Shown here in pieces: positions 18,433 to 29,693 of a DNA stretch of 64,000 bases. The DNA lies in the NCBI GenBank assembly GCA_964030475.1, contig CAXIPT010000011.1:1933780-1997779 (forward strand), given 5' to 3'. The stretch comes from Tethya wilhelma (lineage: Eukaryota > Porifera > Demospongiae > Tethyida > Tethyidae). Under the pieces are notes generated by a model that was given only the letters and a program-made list of their open reading frames with translations, was not told where the DNA came from and did not search any database. How positions within the stretch are numbered: the stretch's first letter is position 1; every line of letters begins with the position of its first letter. A program made the translations under genes and the position numbers.

Positions 18433-19220
18433 GATAACTGGCATGATAATGGTCATTGCATTGTTAAACTGCATACATAAGCTAAAAATAAGTTATTTCA
18501 CCTGTCTATCACCTCAAAACTCACTTCTTTATGTTCATGTGTAAAGATACACATATTTTGTATTCTGCAGGATGGTACACAATAGGTAAAGCAATTTATT
18601 ATATTGCCTAACTTATACTGATAGTGCTGAATACCAACCATAACTGCAAACTTCTTTCTGGCTGGCTGGCAGGAGAGCTTACCAGATATATGGCCATGTT
18701 AATTTTATTGTTCTTAGAGTTTAGCTTCCATTTTCTTTAAATAATAATCAAAAGCTTCACATTATACTAGGTGTAATGTTACCTATTTTTGTTCGTTTAG
18801 TTGCTTTTAGACAATTTATGCAAGTAGTTAAAGGTTTAGAGCCAAAATAGCTTGATATTTATCCCCACTTCAATTGCAGGATCCACACGTGGCACATGCA
18901 GCAGCTGGAACGATGCATAGGCATGGCTCAGCTACACCCTCCCACTCCTCTTCTGCAAATGGCTTCCTGTTGCAGCTTATCTCGCCCATGATTTCCTGAA
19001 GTTTGAAGGTTTCTGTGTCCGCTAATGTACTGCAGCAATACTAATAATGAATAGGCTAATGACCTTCAGGTTTACCACAATTGTGGCTAACAGGGGCCTG
19101 CAAGGGCTAATGAACGCAGGTCCACCGGGACCAATGGCTTTACGTCCCCTCCAAAGGATGCGGTGAAATTCACCTCCTAGGTAGAGCTCGAAAGAGAAAA
19201 TGGGAAAGAAATAAATACCT

Positions 19221-19296
19221 GTGGCACTGGAGGGACTCGAACCGCCTACCCTTAGGTTGACAGTCTGAGTCATTGTTGAACTAGCCACCAGGCCAC
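19221..19296 (-). repeat. tRNA-like 76-base sequence, probable SINE head or tRNA pseudogene
   Basis: On the minus strand GTGGC at the start pairs with GCCAC at the end, TGGTGGCTAGTT resembles a D-arm/A box, TGAC...GTCA can form an anticodon stem, and GGTTCGAGTCC is a perfect B box. The size fits a tRNA, but the acceptor stem is incomplete and the T-stem has mismatches, so a functional tRNA is unlikely. Confidence 0.5.
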
Positions 19297-19690
19297 ACAA
19301 ATTTAATGAACTACAATAAATGAATATCTCCATTCTGCATAGGTAACTGTAGCTCATGGTGTTGCTGTGGTTCTCATGCATATATTAAAATTTATGTGAT
19401 GAATATCATGCATTACAGAGAAAAGGAAAGACTATACTCTTACAGTCAGAATCATGATTATAATCATCCTGAATAATGATAAAATATTTATTTAAGGTGT
19501 GTCTGCATGTTTTGACTCATATCAACAGCAGTATAGCAAGTACAAAGAAACAGGTCTGCTTCAATTAAACCAATGTAGTTACAGTTCATGTACTAAAATG
19601 GTTAGTTTGTGCAAGTATGTTTGTAATAGTTGTTATTTCATTAATTCTACTCTTACTCTGTCATTCTACTGCATGAAGAGTGCTTATTGG

Positions 19691-21900
19691 ATGACAACCC
19701 TAAACATGAAACTGCTAGGCTGTCTATTAGTTCTAGCTACTCTCAGTGTGGTAGCTGTTACCAACGAAGTAGCTCCTGGAGATGAGAGTCAACTGTGCAC
19801 AGAGACCCTACCAGATATTGGAGTGATAATCAGACCATCCTACCCTACCAACATCAAGGTGCTTATGGATTCTTTCAACTATGAAAATTTGCTCCCTCCT
19901 CAACAGGATCCTGTTTGGCAGAGAGTGGACCTTGATAACAACAACCCAACTGGGATAACCTCAAGTGTAAGCATTTATAGACTAAGTGATATCAATAATT
20001 GCAGATGTGCATTTTGTGTCTGTTCAACTAGTGGATTCAGTCAGGATCTAACCAGTGTCATGGAGCTGCGTTTGTTTGTGGATTTTCAGCTGGACCACAA
20101 AACAACTGGCTCATTACTCAACTCATCAACAGAACAGTGGATGGGGTTCCTCTCCAACAAGTCAGTGTACAGCTGGAGTATGAGTTACAAGGTTGTGAAG
20201 ACACACTGCAATGTCAGCGTCTTTTTGAGGTGTACAAATTTGAGACTTCATTAGTGGACACTAATGCAGCTAGGGACACTTCAAACTATCAGCTAGTGAC
20301 ATCAGCTGCTCCAACTATAGCCAGTGGCCAAAATCGTCAAAATGGGACAGTAGAGATTACCTTAGACACTGAACAGACCTCATTCTATTTAGCCATACGA
20401 GATGTGACTTCATGTATTTTGATCTCACGAATCCTGGTCTTCTATACTGTCTGTCCAACTGAGACATCTGATTTGTCTCTTCGTACTGAAACTATTGCTC
20501 CAATTGACTCTACACCGTTTCAAGTCCCAACTCAGTGTGTTTCTAATGCTAGTGTTCAAATCAGTGATAGTACTCAATCAATATCAGTGTGTTCTCAAGG
20601 AGGAATATGGACTTCATTGTCTAACAGCAAATGTACTTGCAACCCAGGTTTTACAACTAATGCTCAAATTTGTGTAGGTTAGTTAGAGATTCTGCATGTG
20701 TGTTATTTTGCTAGTCAAAGATGCATTGTAAGAGGCATTATTCTCATGTGCTTAAGATTTTAAATTGTGGCATACAATTTGCTTTCTTCTTCAAAGGTTG
20801 TCCTATTGGAGAGTATTTCTCATTCAATACCACCATGTGCGAGTCATGTCCTGCTAATAGTAACAGAAACAGTACAGAAGAGGGAGTGACAGAGTGTCCT
20901 TGTTTTGATGGCTACTACAGAAGAGCAATAGGAGAAGAAGACTTTCCTTGTACAGGTATATTCACGAGTCTTCTATACAAGTTTTTAAGTAGCTGCACAC
21001 ACATACACACACACACACACAGCACCACCATCTCCTCCTAGAAACCTTGCTATACTCTCTGTCAACAACACCTCTATATCTCTGAGATGGGATCCTCCAG
21101 AGGACTTGGGAGGAAGAAAAGACTTTTTCTATACTCTGATGGCCATTGAAGAGACTACCATGATCACCATAGGAAGAACTACTGTTGAAATGAATGGAAC
21201 TAGTGAAGCAATAGGAAGTAAGTCCCATAAGCTAAGGAATAACCATTACGCTATATTACCTACTGTAGATTTAGTTCCTGGATTTGCCTACCGAGTTTAT
21301 GTGATTGCTGAGAATGGAATAACTGATCAAGTACCAAATCGCCTCCAAAGACTGGCAGCTAGTGTCGCTGTGACTACAACTAACCAACAAACTCCAGGTA
21401 TATACACAAATTTGCAGGATGCACAATGACATCCAAACACTTCCTGAATTTTCAAAATATTATATGAGCTCTATGCAGAGAATCTCTCCCTAAAGTTTGA
21501 ATACAAAGGGAGAGCCATGCAGCCTAAGAACAAGGCCAGGCATATTTACTAGACTGCATAAAACTTATTTTGTACAGCATCATCTGAAAGTGTCAATATT
21601 TCACTGATCATTGGTGCAACTTTGCCATCAGTCTTTCTAGTAATCCTACTGTCAGCAGTACTAATAGTAATTGCAATAATCGCTTACAACAGACTTCACA
21701 GAACAGTTACTTTGAAAACTGAAGAGGATCACTTCTATGAGTCAGTCAAACTGACCACCGTCCCACCACCCCTTCCCAAACTGACCACCGTCCCACCACC
21801 TCTTCCTCCTACTAATGCTAACTTTGAGACAAACCAAAATGTTGCATATGAGGCACACCAACATCAAAGTGACAATATGGAATCGTACTACGAGAACTAA
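19691..21900 (+). CDS. Eph-receptor-like protein without kinase, gene E2 (six exons, about 575 aa)
   Basis: Exons 19691-19966, 20032-20677, 20797-20955, 21023-21217, 21269-21397, 21578-21900, all in phase. The first two have exactly the lengths seen in E1 (276 and 646 bases), as has the FN3 exon (195). The signal peptide is MKLLGCLLVLATLSVVAV (ATG at 19706 is an alternative start). Eph ligand-binding, Cys-rich, ephrin-receptor-like and single FN3 modules match E1. The span is VFLVILLSAVLIVIAIIAY. The tail holds FYESVKL, two PPPLP blocks created by a 30-base tandem duplication, NVAYEAH and a terminal SYYEN. A stop follows with no kinase. The gene is probably functional as read; ligand and role are unknown. 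Confidence 0.88.
21748..21807 (+). repeat. In-frame 30-base tandem duplication in the E2 tail
   Basis: Two copies of a 30-base unit (AAACTGACCACCGTCCC...) encode KLTTVPPPLP twice; E1, E3 and E4 have the proline block once. Confidence 0.85.
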
Positions 21901-22979
21901 AATTAACATTGCTGTTAAATATCTGAGGATAGTTTTTATGGTGTGGTTAGTTACTAAGGCAAGAAGATTAGTTGGGAAAATATTACTAAGTCTTGACTAT
22001 TTGCACAATACATCTAAGCATACAACTACATAACTATATTTTCGTGTTGATATTTGTTACATTATGTACTTTTGTGAATCAAACGATGACACTTGTTGTG
22101 TTATTTAACATACTGTGGCTACATGATTGCCTGTCTGGTCAATGTACAAAACAATACATATATAGACAGAATATACATTGATGTCATTAGCACACAATTA
22201 AATGGGTTACTCTTACCAAGAGTACATAATCAGGAAAGGGAAAAGAGTATCAAACTTCATATTACGCTGCACAAAATGTGTGCGGAAAGTAACGTGACAA
22301 TACGTAAGGTGCACGTGATGAATATTGTGGTTATTAAAGGCTTATAAAAACGCCCAAAACAGTTCTAACAGATAAAATAGTTAACTTACTGGATTCTGAC
22401 GATGAAGAAGTCGAAGCGTGGACAGCCATGTTCTGTACGTGTTCTGTACATAAATTTTAATAGCATAAACTCATTATTACTGGACTGGATAACTTCAATA
22501 AGCACAGTATTCATCACGTGCGCCTTATGTATTGTCACGTTACTTTCCGCACACATTTTGTGCAGCGTAATACGAAGTTCGATACTCTCTTCCCTTCCCT
22601 GATTATGTACTCTTGCTCTTACTTTGTAATACACAAGTTACAGTGTACTACTTCACTTTGATTATCGGTTAGACATTAAAGCTTTTAGGTATCTCACGAC
22701 CGTAACTATTAGAATGAGACTGGCAAACATACGCAACATACTGCATTATATCTGTACTACCAATCAAATTGATGGAATTAGTACACTGATTGATGTACGA
22801 CACTTGATTCTAGTTACCTCATCACTACGTACAAAAGTCGATACTTCAGATCAGTATAAAGGGGAAGGCCTGAATAGTCCCAATTATGAATCAGGTACTT
22901 TTGAAATATCAGTATGTGTAAATATGGTAGGACATGCTTGAACACTTAAATATTGGTTCTTTTCTCTCTGATACACATC
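21901..22979. other. Interval downstream of E2
   Basis: No gene recognised. Most of it is the inverted-repeat element at 22215-22616 and AT-rich unique sequence. Confidence 0.5.
22215..22616. mobile_element. Foldback element with arms of about 115 bases
   Basis: The left arm (AGAGTACATAATCAGG through CACAAAATGTGTGCGG and GGTGCACGTGATGAATA) returns in reverse complement at about 22500-22616. The mirror-image frames HNQ.RE.SI..HITLHKMCAES on the two strands are a by-product of this palindrome. Confidence 0.8.
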
Positions 22980-23085
22980 AACATACTGCTTCATTGTCTA
23001 CTGCTGCTACAGTTCCATCAGTTATTGCCACTATATCTTTCTATCAGTGATACTAGTTGTACTGAGTCTACGTATCAGTTTAGAT
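22980..23085 (+). pseudogene. Remnant of an Eph-like membrane-span exon
   Basis: The sequence ACTGCTGCTACAGTTCCATC and the following TTTCTATCAGTGATACTAGT closely match the last exon of E4 (TAATVPSV..., LSVILVV). It is cut off after the membrane span and no upstream exons precede it, so it is a relic of a further gene copy. Confidence 0.75.
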
Positions 23086-23696
23086 CAAATTTAAGCTTTT
23101 TTGAATATCAATAACTGAATTTGAACTAGCAACATATTACTAGCATAAAAAATTGACACAATAGGTGGGAGAATGTTTTTTTAGGTAATTACAGAGAGTT
23201 CCAAATATATGTATCACAAATAAACATGCTTGCAGACCAACAGAGATAGATAGGCAAGAGTTGCCATTAACATACTAATATTAATTAATGAATTACATTC
23301 ACCAATTGAGAATAAAATTAAATTGTAGTAACAGATGTGTATGCATGGTTTCAAGTATATATGCATCGTGGGTTGGAGGTCATACAGATGGGGAAAAGAC
23401 TAGGAGCAACACAAACTAAACATTGTTATTTGGGAATTTTATTATTATAAACTTGAAATAAAAGGTATTTCTATGAGTTAAAATAAAACTTATCACAAAT
23501 AATTTGTTTTAGCATCATGATACCAGCTGCTGGCATAATATACCACGTAATAAGCATTAAATAAACAGTAACAATTGGCCATAAGTAGCAGTCATGAATG
23601 AGTCGTAAGCATGCAGGTATGTAGGAGGTTACTATTAATAATAGTACATTAATTAACATTAGAGTAGATTTTAGCTATATATATCTAGTAAAAAAT

Positions 23697-25734
23697 GTTG
23701 AAACTGTTAGAATCAACTGTGTACAGAGATTCCAATAGGCATTGGAGTGACAGTCAGACAATTCTATCCTACTAACATCAAGATTCTCATGAACTCTTTC
23801 AATTATGAAAATTTACTCCCTCCTCAGCAGGATCCTGTCTGGCAGAGTGTGGACCTTGATAACAACAACCCTTTTGGCACAATTGCAAGTGTAAGCCTTA
23901 CTAGACAAAGTGTAAGAATTATTACACTATAATATGTGATATCGTGATACATAAGTATAATTTGTGACTTTACAAGTAGTGGATTCAGCAAGGATCTAAT
24001 CAGTGCCGTGGAACTGTGTTTGTGTGTGGGTTTTCAGCTGGAACACAAAACAACTGGCTCATTACTCAACTCATCAACAGAACAGTGGATGGGGTTCCTC
24101 TCCAACAAGTCAGTGTACAGCTGGAGTATGAGTTACAAGGTTGTGAGGAGACACTGCAGTGCCAGCGTCTTTTTGAGGTGCACAAATTTGAGACCTCATC
24201 GGTGGACACTAATGCAGCTAGGGACACATCAAACTATCAGCTAGTGACATCAGTTGCTCCAACTGTAGCCAGTGGCCAAACACGGCAAAATGAGACAGTG
24301 GAGATTACGTTTGACACTGAACAGACCTTATTCTATTTAGCCATACGAGATGTGTCTACATGTATTTTGATCTCACGAATCCTGGTCTTCTATACTGTAT
24401 GTCCAACTGAGACATCTGATTTGTCTCTTCGTACTGAAACTTTTGCTCCAATTGACTCTACACTGCTTCAAGTCCCAACTCAGTGTGTTCCTAATGCTAG
24501 TGTTCAAAACAGTGGCAGTACTCAGACAACATCAGTGTGTTCTCAAGGAGGAATATGGACTTGCAATCCTGGGTATTTAAATAGTGATCAAACCTGCATA
24601 GGTGAGTTAGTGTATGTATTACTGTAACATTCCATCACACTAATACTTGTCATTCATTTCCCAAGGTTGCACTGCTGGAGAGTATTTTTCACTCAGTTCC
24701 AATATGTGTGAGTTGTGTCCCGCTAACAGTAACAGTACAGAAGAGGGAGTGACAGAGTGTCCTTGTTTTAATGGTTACTACAGAAGAACAATGGGAGAAG
24801 AAGACCTTCCTTGTACAGGTGAGTCTTGGTGGAGAGTTTGTTAATAACACACACACACACACACACACACACCACCACCATCTCCTCCTAGAAACCTTAC
24901 TACATTCTCTGTCACCAACACCACTATATCTCTGAGATGGGATCCTCCAGAGGATTTGGGAGGAAGGAATGACTTCTTCTATACTCTGATGGCTATTGAA
25001 GAGACTACCATGATCACTAGGACTACAATCACAGTCGAGGGAAACACCACCACTGGTGTAATAGAGAGTGAGTAAGAATATGCACATAATAGTAAATAGC
25101 TGTTACCTATCTCTGTCATGTTTCTACTCCAGATCTATCTCCGGGTGTAGACTATCAAGTGTATGTGATTGCTGAGAATGGAATTACTGATCAAGTTCCA
25201 AATTGCCTCCAGAATCTGGCAGCTAGCGTGGCTGTCACTACAACTGATGAGCAACAAGCTATGGAGCCAGGTACACCTACTTATGAACACTTCCAAATTC
25301 ATAATAGTCTCATTCATCTCTCCCTAAAGTTTGAATACACTGGGGAGTTAGCTTAAGAACAAGGATAGTCATATTTACTGGACCATATATATACTTAAAA
25401 CCTGAAGAAAATTACTTTATATATTTATACAGCATCACCTGGAAGTGCCAACAGTTCACTGATCATTGCTGCAACAGTGCCATCAGTTCTGTCAGTGATC
25501 TTACTGACAGCAGTACTGATATTAACAATAACAATTGGTTACAAGAAATTCCACCAACCAGTTCCTTTGACTGAAAATGAAGATGGTAACTATTATGCGA
25601 CAGTCAACCTGACCACCATCCCACCACCCCTTCCTCCTACCAATGCTAACTTTGAGACAAACCAAAATGTTGCCTATGATGCAGTCAGAGTAAAGTCTGA
25701 CAATAGTGAATCTGATTATGAGAACTTAATTTAG
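23697..25734 (+). pseudogene. Eph-receptor-like gene E3, probably a decaying copy
   Basis: Exon blocks: about 23697-23890, 23980-24601, 24666-24818, 24873-25067, 25133-25270, 25433-25734. Modules follow E1 and E2, and the tail ends in NYYATVNL, IPPPLPPTN, NVAYDA and DYENLI. Three lesions are visible. In exon 1 the codons for MLKLL run straight into the middle of the exon, a deletion of about 80 bases that removes the rest of the signal peptide and breaks the frame. Exon 2 has lost eight codons and a cysteine in the Cys-rich segment (GGIWTCNPG against GGIWTPFTRNKCNCNPG). The acceptor of the FN3 exon is AC in place of AG at 24871-24872. A different 5' exon or cryptic acceptor cannot be excluded, but a normal receptor is unlikely. 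Confidence 0.78.
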
Positions 25735-26519
25735 CATAGCAAAGATCATAAAGTACATAACCAAGGACGATTATTATGGTGTGATTACTGAGGCAAGAAC
25801 ATTGCTGGGAAAACTCTTATTACTCACTACAGCTAGTCTACACACAAACACTAATTTTCTGTGTTAATATTCAATTCTATTATACAGTAATTATTCTGCA
25901 CTGTTAATTCAAACAATGAGACACACAGTATGTTATTTTACTTCACACATATATATTGTCATTGGTTAGAACAAACTTCACAATGAGAACAAAATCTCAA
26001 TCACTAAAGATAGTCATAGTCACTAATAAGACACAGTGCATGAACATGAGCAGTATTTCACATACCTACCCTTTCTCAAACATTCAAATCCTAAAATTGA
26101 GATAAACGAATATATTACTTATGATAAACATTTGAAACTAATGAGTATGCTTATGAGTACATATGTGAATAATTAGCCTATAACAACACTGTTAAACTTT
26201 GGTGAGTAAAAACGAAAGCAAAACTACACACTTTGAACAAAGTGTGCTACTGCCACATGTAAACTGTCCCCAAAAAGTACACACTTCATTTAGGGTGCTA
26301 CTTCCACATGGAAAGTGTCACCAAAAATTACACACTTTGTTTTGTAACACACCAAAATTTAATAGTGTATGCATACAACATGCAAGACTTGTCTAGAATG
26401 CTACATGTTTAAGATGTGATAGTCTAGCAATTGTATACAAGCCCGTACATCAGTGAAAAAAAAAAAAAAATAGGTTCAATTCATTATTTGAAAACATGTT
26501 TAATCTGTTAGGTTTTATT
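25735..26519. other. Interval after E3
   Basis: No gene seen. A short internal repeat occurs at about 26225-26345 (CACACTT ... CACATG ... AAAAGTACACACTT-like units). Confidence 0.45.
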
Positions 26520-26928
26520 TCAGCAATAGCTACAATCAAGATACAGAATTGCAATAAATAAAGTAGCTCCTGGAGATGAGCATCAACTGTATACAGAGAC
26601 TCTACCAGACATTGGAGTAATAGTCAGACCATCCTACCCTACCAACATCAAGGTGCTCATGGACTCGTTCAACTATGAAAATTTACTCCCTCCTCAAGAG
26701 AACCCGGCCTGGCAGAGAGTGGACCTTAATTACAAGAGCAATATACTCTACAATCGTAATGGATGCAAGCATTCTTGGTGATATCTTGGTAGCTAAGTAA
26801 TTTGTGTTTTTTCAGGAAGTAACTAGGATCTAACTAATGCTGGGAAAATGTTTATGTGTGGGGTCACAGCTAAGACTGAAAACAAAACAACTGGCTTATT
26901 ACTCAACTCATCAATAAAGCAGTACATN
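26520..26928 (+). pseudogene. Remnant of Eph-like exons 1 and 2, closest to E1
   Basis: GTTAGGTTTTATTTCAGC, AGTAGCTCCTGGAGATGAG and CATCAAGGTGCTCATGGACT follow E1 exon 1, but stops (AATAAATAAAG) interrupt the signal-peptide part. A degenerate piece of exon 2 with ACAAAACAACTGG and ATTACTCAACTCATCAA follows. Homology ends abruptly at the single N at 26929. Confidence 0.8.
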
Positions 26929-26929
26929 G
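26929..26929. other. Single undetermined base at a homology break
   Basis: One N separates a plus-strand exon 2 remnant from a minus-strand exon 1 start. A one-base gap at a strand switch suggests an assembly join. Confidence 0.7.
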
Positions 26930-27008
26930 TGTCTGTGTTGATGGCAGCTTTAAATGTAACCAAGACTAAAAGACAAGTGAACAGCTTTTGCATCTCTGAG
27001 ACTAGCAT
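26930..27008 (-). pseudogene. Start of a further Eph-like gene (E5) on the minus strand, cut by an N
   Basis: The minus strand gives MLVSEMQKLFTCLLVLVTF then AAINTD, a close match to the signal peptide of E4 (MLASEMQKLFGCLLALTTF). The frame is cut at the single N at 26929, where unrelated plus-strand sequence begins. Either the rest of the gene is missing from the assembly or two contigs were butted together. Confidence 0.7.
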
Positions 27009-27575
27009 TTCTCCTTTTGTGTGTATTTTTTTCTTTATCTAAACAGCATTTAAGATTTGTACAACTATCGTACCCCAAAAATACCAAATTTCTGATGGCT
27101 TCTATATAATCTGCTAGTACCACATTGCTCTTGTCATGATGACATTTAATGTTATTATGTGATAAATTCTTTTAAAGGAATGAAGTAGTCATGCAAAATA
27201 TGAAGTCCTTAATTTTAGTGTTTAGTTAGTCTTTACTAACTTATTGTAAGTACAAGTTATAGGTTTGGCTATTGAAAGCATAATCCATGCACCTCTGTTG
27301 ATGAGTAGTTTAGTGTACTGTCCTGTTCAGAGATGGCTTCTTTTTTCTTACTCTAGAACAGCACTAAACATGTCAAAACCAGTTACTATCAGTTCACTTA
27401 CTACTTACAGAAACTCAACAATACACAGGCAATACTCATCACGAGCACAAAACTCAAGTAAATATTAATTGTATCCATTTATCACATCCATGGGCAATAG
27501 TATATTTTTGTTCTTAATGATCGTAATTCTTAACTTAGTAATTACACCATAATAATCATTGTCTTCAGACTTTAC
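27009..27575. other. Short interval between E5 start and the E4 stop codon
   Basis: AT-rich, no exon recognised; a small fragment of the palindromic MITE family (GAATGAAGTAGTCATG) lies near 27180. It should contain the E4 3' UTR, read leftward. Confidence 0.45.
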
Positions 27576-29675
27576 TTAGTGTGTCTCATAGGCAACATTT
27601 TGGTTTGTATTAGGGTCGGTAGGAGGAAGGGGTGGTGGTATTGGATTCCTGTTGATTACATCATATTGGTGGTTGTCTTGAGGTTTGTTCTTGTTGTGGA
27701 ATTTCTTGTAACCCATCACTGTGAATACAACTAGTATCACTGATAGAAAGACGATGGCAAATACAGATGGAACTGTAGCAGCAGTAATCAATGAAGTGGT
27801 ACATTGGTCTGTATATTTATCATAGTGGGAAAATTCATTAATTACTTGAACGTTAGAGTATGTCTCATCATGCTTACAAAAACTGATGTCTCCTATTGTG
27901 TACAACAGTACCTGATTCCAGCCTTGTGATTACTAGTACACTTATCCCCAGTCTCTGAAGATGGTTTGGTACTTGATCAGTTATTCCATTCTCAGCAATC
28001 ACATACACTTGATATGCAACACCAGGTATTAAATCTGGACCAAATGTACAATATATACACAGGTGTACTGTAAAATTATTGTATTGGCCTTCCTACATAA
28101 CTCACTCTGAATTACTCCTACATTGGCACATCTCTCAACTCTGATTGTAGCCCTAGCGATCATGGCAGTCTCTTCAATAGCAATTAGAGTATAGAAGAAG
28201 TCATTCCTTCCTCCCAAATCCTCTGGAGGATCCCATCTCAGAGATATAGTGGTGTTAGTGACAGAAAGTATAATAAGATTTCTAGGAGGTGATGGTGGTG
28301 CTGTGTGTGTGTGTGTGTGTGTGTATGTGGACAGATTGTATCATACTTGCACAGTTGACTATTTTAGGAAGAAAGTAGTAACTATATAGCAAACATTCCC
28401 CAAACTGAAAGATACAAGTGTGTATTGTGTAATACAACATGTGTGGCTTTAAATGGCAGTGTTTTTGCCAAGACTCACCTGTACAAGGAAGGTCTTCTTC
28501 TTCAATTGCTCTTCTGTAGTAGCCATCAAAACAAGGACACTCTGTCACTGCCTCTTCTGTACTGTTACTGTTAGCAGGACATGACTTACACACACTGAAA
28601 CTGAGTGAGAAATACTCTCTAATTGGACAACCTTGGAAAGATTAGACACTCAAAAGTAAACAGTGAATTACTTTCCTCATACTTTTTTTACCTATGCAAG
28701 CTTGATCAAGTTTTATATACCCGGGAATGCAGGTACATTCACTGTTGGGCAATGAACTCCATATTCCTCCTTGAGAACACACTGATGTTGTCTGAGTACT
28801 GCCACTGTTTTGAACACTAGCATTAGGAACACACTGAGTTGGGACTTGAAGTAGTGTAGAGTCAATTGGAGCAATAGTTTCAGTACGAAGAGACAAATCA
28901 GATATCTCAGTTGGACAAACAGTGTAGAAGACTAGGATTCGAAAGATCCTAATACATGTAGACCTGTCTCGTATGGCTAAATTGAATGAGGTCTCTTCAG
29001 TGTTAAAAGTAATCTGTACTGTCTCATTTTGACGGTTGTGGGCACTTGCTACTGTTGGAGAAACTAATGTTACTAAGTCATAGTTTGATATAACCCTAGC
29101 TGCGTCAATATCCACTGATGATCTCTCAAATTTGTGCACCTCAAAAAAACGCTGACACTGCTGTGTCTCGTTACAATTCTCTAACTCATACTCCAGCTGT
29201 ACACTGACTTGTTGGAGAGGAACCCCATCCACTGTACGGTTGATGAGTTGAGTGATAAGCCAATTGTCTTGTGCTCCGAATGTATACCCACACACATATG
29301 CATTTCGACGACATTCGTCATTTCCTTTCTGGTTCCACTGTTGAATAACAACAAGTCATTTATATGCAAGGATATCAGTAGTAGAATATTGCTTACATTT
29401 GTGAAGCTGCCAATAGCGTTGTTGTTATCATTGTCTACTCTCTGCCAGACAGGGTTTGCTCGAGGAAACAACAGTGTTACATAGTTGTAAGAGTCCATGA
29501 GCACCTCGATGTTGGTAGGGTAGGATGGTCTCTCTATCCCTCCAAGTTCTGGAGGAGTCTCTGTACACAGCTCACTCTCATCTCCTGGAGCTACTGTGTC
29601 TGTGTTGATGACAGCTTTGAATGTAGTTAAGGCTAAAAGACAACCAAAAAGCTTCTGCATCTCTGAAGCTAGCAT
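27576..29675 (-). CDS. Eph-receptor-like protein without kinase, gene E4 (six exons, about 542 aa)
   Basis: Exons 29675-29397, 29337-28692, 28631-28479, 28300-28106, 28034-27912, 27808-27576, all in phase. The second exon is 646 bases and the FN3 exon 195, as in E1 and E2. The signal peptide is MQKLFGCLLALTTFKAVI (ATG at 29660 or 29675). The ligand-binding domain shows YVCGYTFGAQDNW, VQLEYELENC and SFNLAIRDRSTCI; the later modules match the paralogues but are the most divergent of the set. The span is VFAIVFLSVILVVFTVMGY. The tail (HQYDVIN, IPPPLPPTD, NVAYETH) ends earlier than in E1-E3 and lacks the terminal acidic tyrosine motif. No kinase. It is inverted relative to E1-E3, on a segment bounded by single Ns. 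Confidence 0.86.
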
Positions 29676-29692
29676 CTGAAGCTCTATTGATA

Positions 29693-29693
29693 N
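29693..29693. other. Single undetermined base at a homology break
   Basis: One N separates the E4 5' flank from internal retrotransposon sequence that starts mid-domain, so the two sides may not be adjacent in the genome. Confidence 0.7.

Larger units (their letters stand above)
16506..19498. other. Long interval between E1 and E2
   Basis: No gene recognised. It contains the 156-base repeat at 17534, an 18-base inverted pair at 18363-18432 (CCATTTATTTCCAAATTG and its complement) and a tRNA-like sequence at 19221. The 100-residue frame at 17079 has no recognisable domain and no intron structure that would support it. Confidence 0.5.

Noticed and set aside
19221..19296. Functional tRNA gene on the minus strand
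   Set aside because: The B box is good, but the acceptor stem pairs only five bases and the T-stem has mismatches, so a SINE head or pseudogene is more likely.
15588..19690. Kinase or SAM exons downstream of E1
   Set aside because: Looked for HRDLAAR-, DFG- and APE-like codons on the plus strand and saw none; a stop ends the tail in all copies.
22093..22634. Mirror-image frames on both strands sharing the peptide HKMCAESNVTI
   Set aside because: Explained by the foldback element; coding on both strands is a palindrome artefact.
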